A stretch of 64,000 bases of DNA, taken from positions 38,910 through 102,909 of the forward strand of contig CALGLU010000013.1 in NCBI GenBank assembly GCA_937959275.1, in the 5' to 3' direction. Positions 63,918 through 64,000 of this stretch are shown here, piece after piece. The position numbers were made by a program, and so were the translations under genes. The notes beneath the pieces are model-generated. The model saw only the letters and a program-made list of their open reading frames with translations. It was not told the origin of the DNA and ran no database searches. The stretch comes from an uncultured Saprospiraceae bacterium. GTDB taxonomy: Bacteria > Bacteroidota > Bacteroidia > Chitinophagales > Saprospiraceae. How positions within the stretch are numbered: position 1 is the stretch's first letter; each line of letters starts with the position of its first letter.

Positions 63918-64000
63918 ATGGAATTAAAAACTTCCTCAGGTAAAGAAAAATGTTCGACTCCGATTCTGATGAATCGGTTCGTTTGCTTCAAAGGTCGGTT
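63918..64000 (+). CDS. Start of a gene cut by the window end
   Basis: ATG at 63918-63920 opens a frame that stays open to the edge (MELKTSSGKEKCSTPILMNR, FVCFKGR). The only support is the open frame and the shared 23-bp element in front of it. The protein is unidentified. Confidence 0.4.
   Translation, partial: MELKTSSGKEKCSTPILMNRFVCFKGR

Overview
The window looks like chromosomal DNA of a Bacteroidota bacterium, most likely a marine member of the Saprospiria. The evidence is a type IX secretion (T9SS) sorting domain joined to a dockerin-like segment, several proteins with a C-terminal coathanger-stack-like module, an IPTL-CTERM protein, a TonB-dependent receptor with a carboxypeptidase-regulatory N-terminus, start codons without Shine-Dalgarno sequences, and one clear promoter of the Bacteroidetes TTTG-N19-TAnnTTTG type. 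The DNA is AT-rich. I see no rRNA, tRNA, CRISPR array or prophage.

Region by region. 1-6144: the end of a Gfo/Idh/MocA-type oxidoreductase and a secreted TIM-barrel isomerase, a secreted beta-helix protein, a NUDIX hydrolase, a YpfJ-type zinc peptidase and a small secreted protein. 6443-10586 (minus): a complete Phe/Tyr operon, pheA-aminotransferase-tyrA-DAHP synthase/chorismate mutase. An unannotated 18-residue leader peptide (9 Phe/Tyr) and an attenuator-like terminator precede it. 10787-18754: a giant CotH/lamin-tail secreted protein, a DUF4403 and DUF697/SHOCT pair, and a DUF5060 lipoprotein. 18755-26003: a scarred stretch holding a seven-cysteine protein, a chimeric remnant (a copy of part of a histidine kinase gene joined to a decayed DUF5060 tail), an M23 peptidase, a TPR histidine kinase with its LytTR regulator, and a paralogue broken by an amber codon. 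27374-35960: an AraC gene divergent from a TonB receptor, a GH63-like hydrolase, an SSS symporter, a ROK protein and glycerate kinase. Together these fit uptake and breakdown of mannosylglycerate or glucosylglycerate. 36210-37503: a tiny Lys-rich protein and an orphan Pycsar-effector-like membrane protein. 37793-43679 (minus): an IPTL-CTERM protein, a NarL-type two-component pair, two universal stress proteins and an IS200-like transposase gene between them. 44170-52267: a 1737-residue T9SS protein and a secreted metallopeptidase. 52473-55631: housekeeping genes separated by simple-sequence repeats. 55774-57141: a TetR/SDR pair with duplicated operator palindromes. 57281-62187: HemW, a small glycine-zipper protein, an Lnb-like protein, PaiB and a MATE exporter. 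62221-64000: LuxR-type regulators, where three start sites share one upstream element.

The most notable points are the aromatic leader/attenuator, the proposed glycosylglycerate locus, the three-copy element beside the LuxR genes, the duplicated TetR operator and the chimeric remnant. All functional statements come from reading sequence and motifs; no database search was run.
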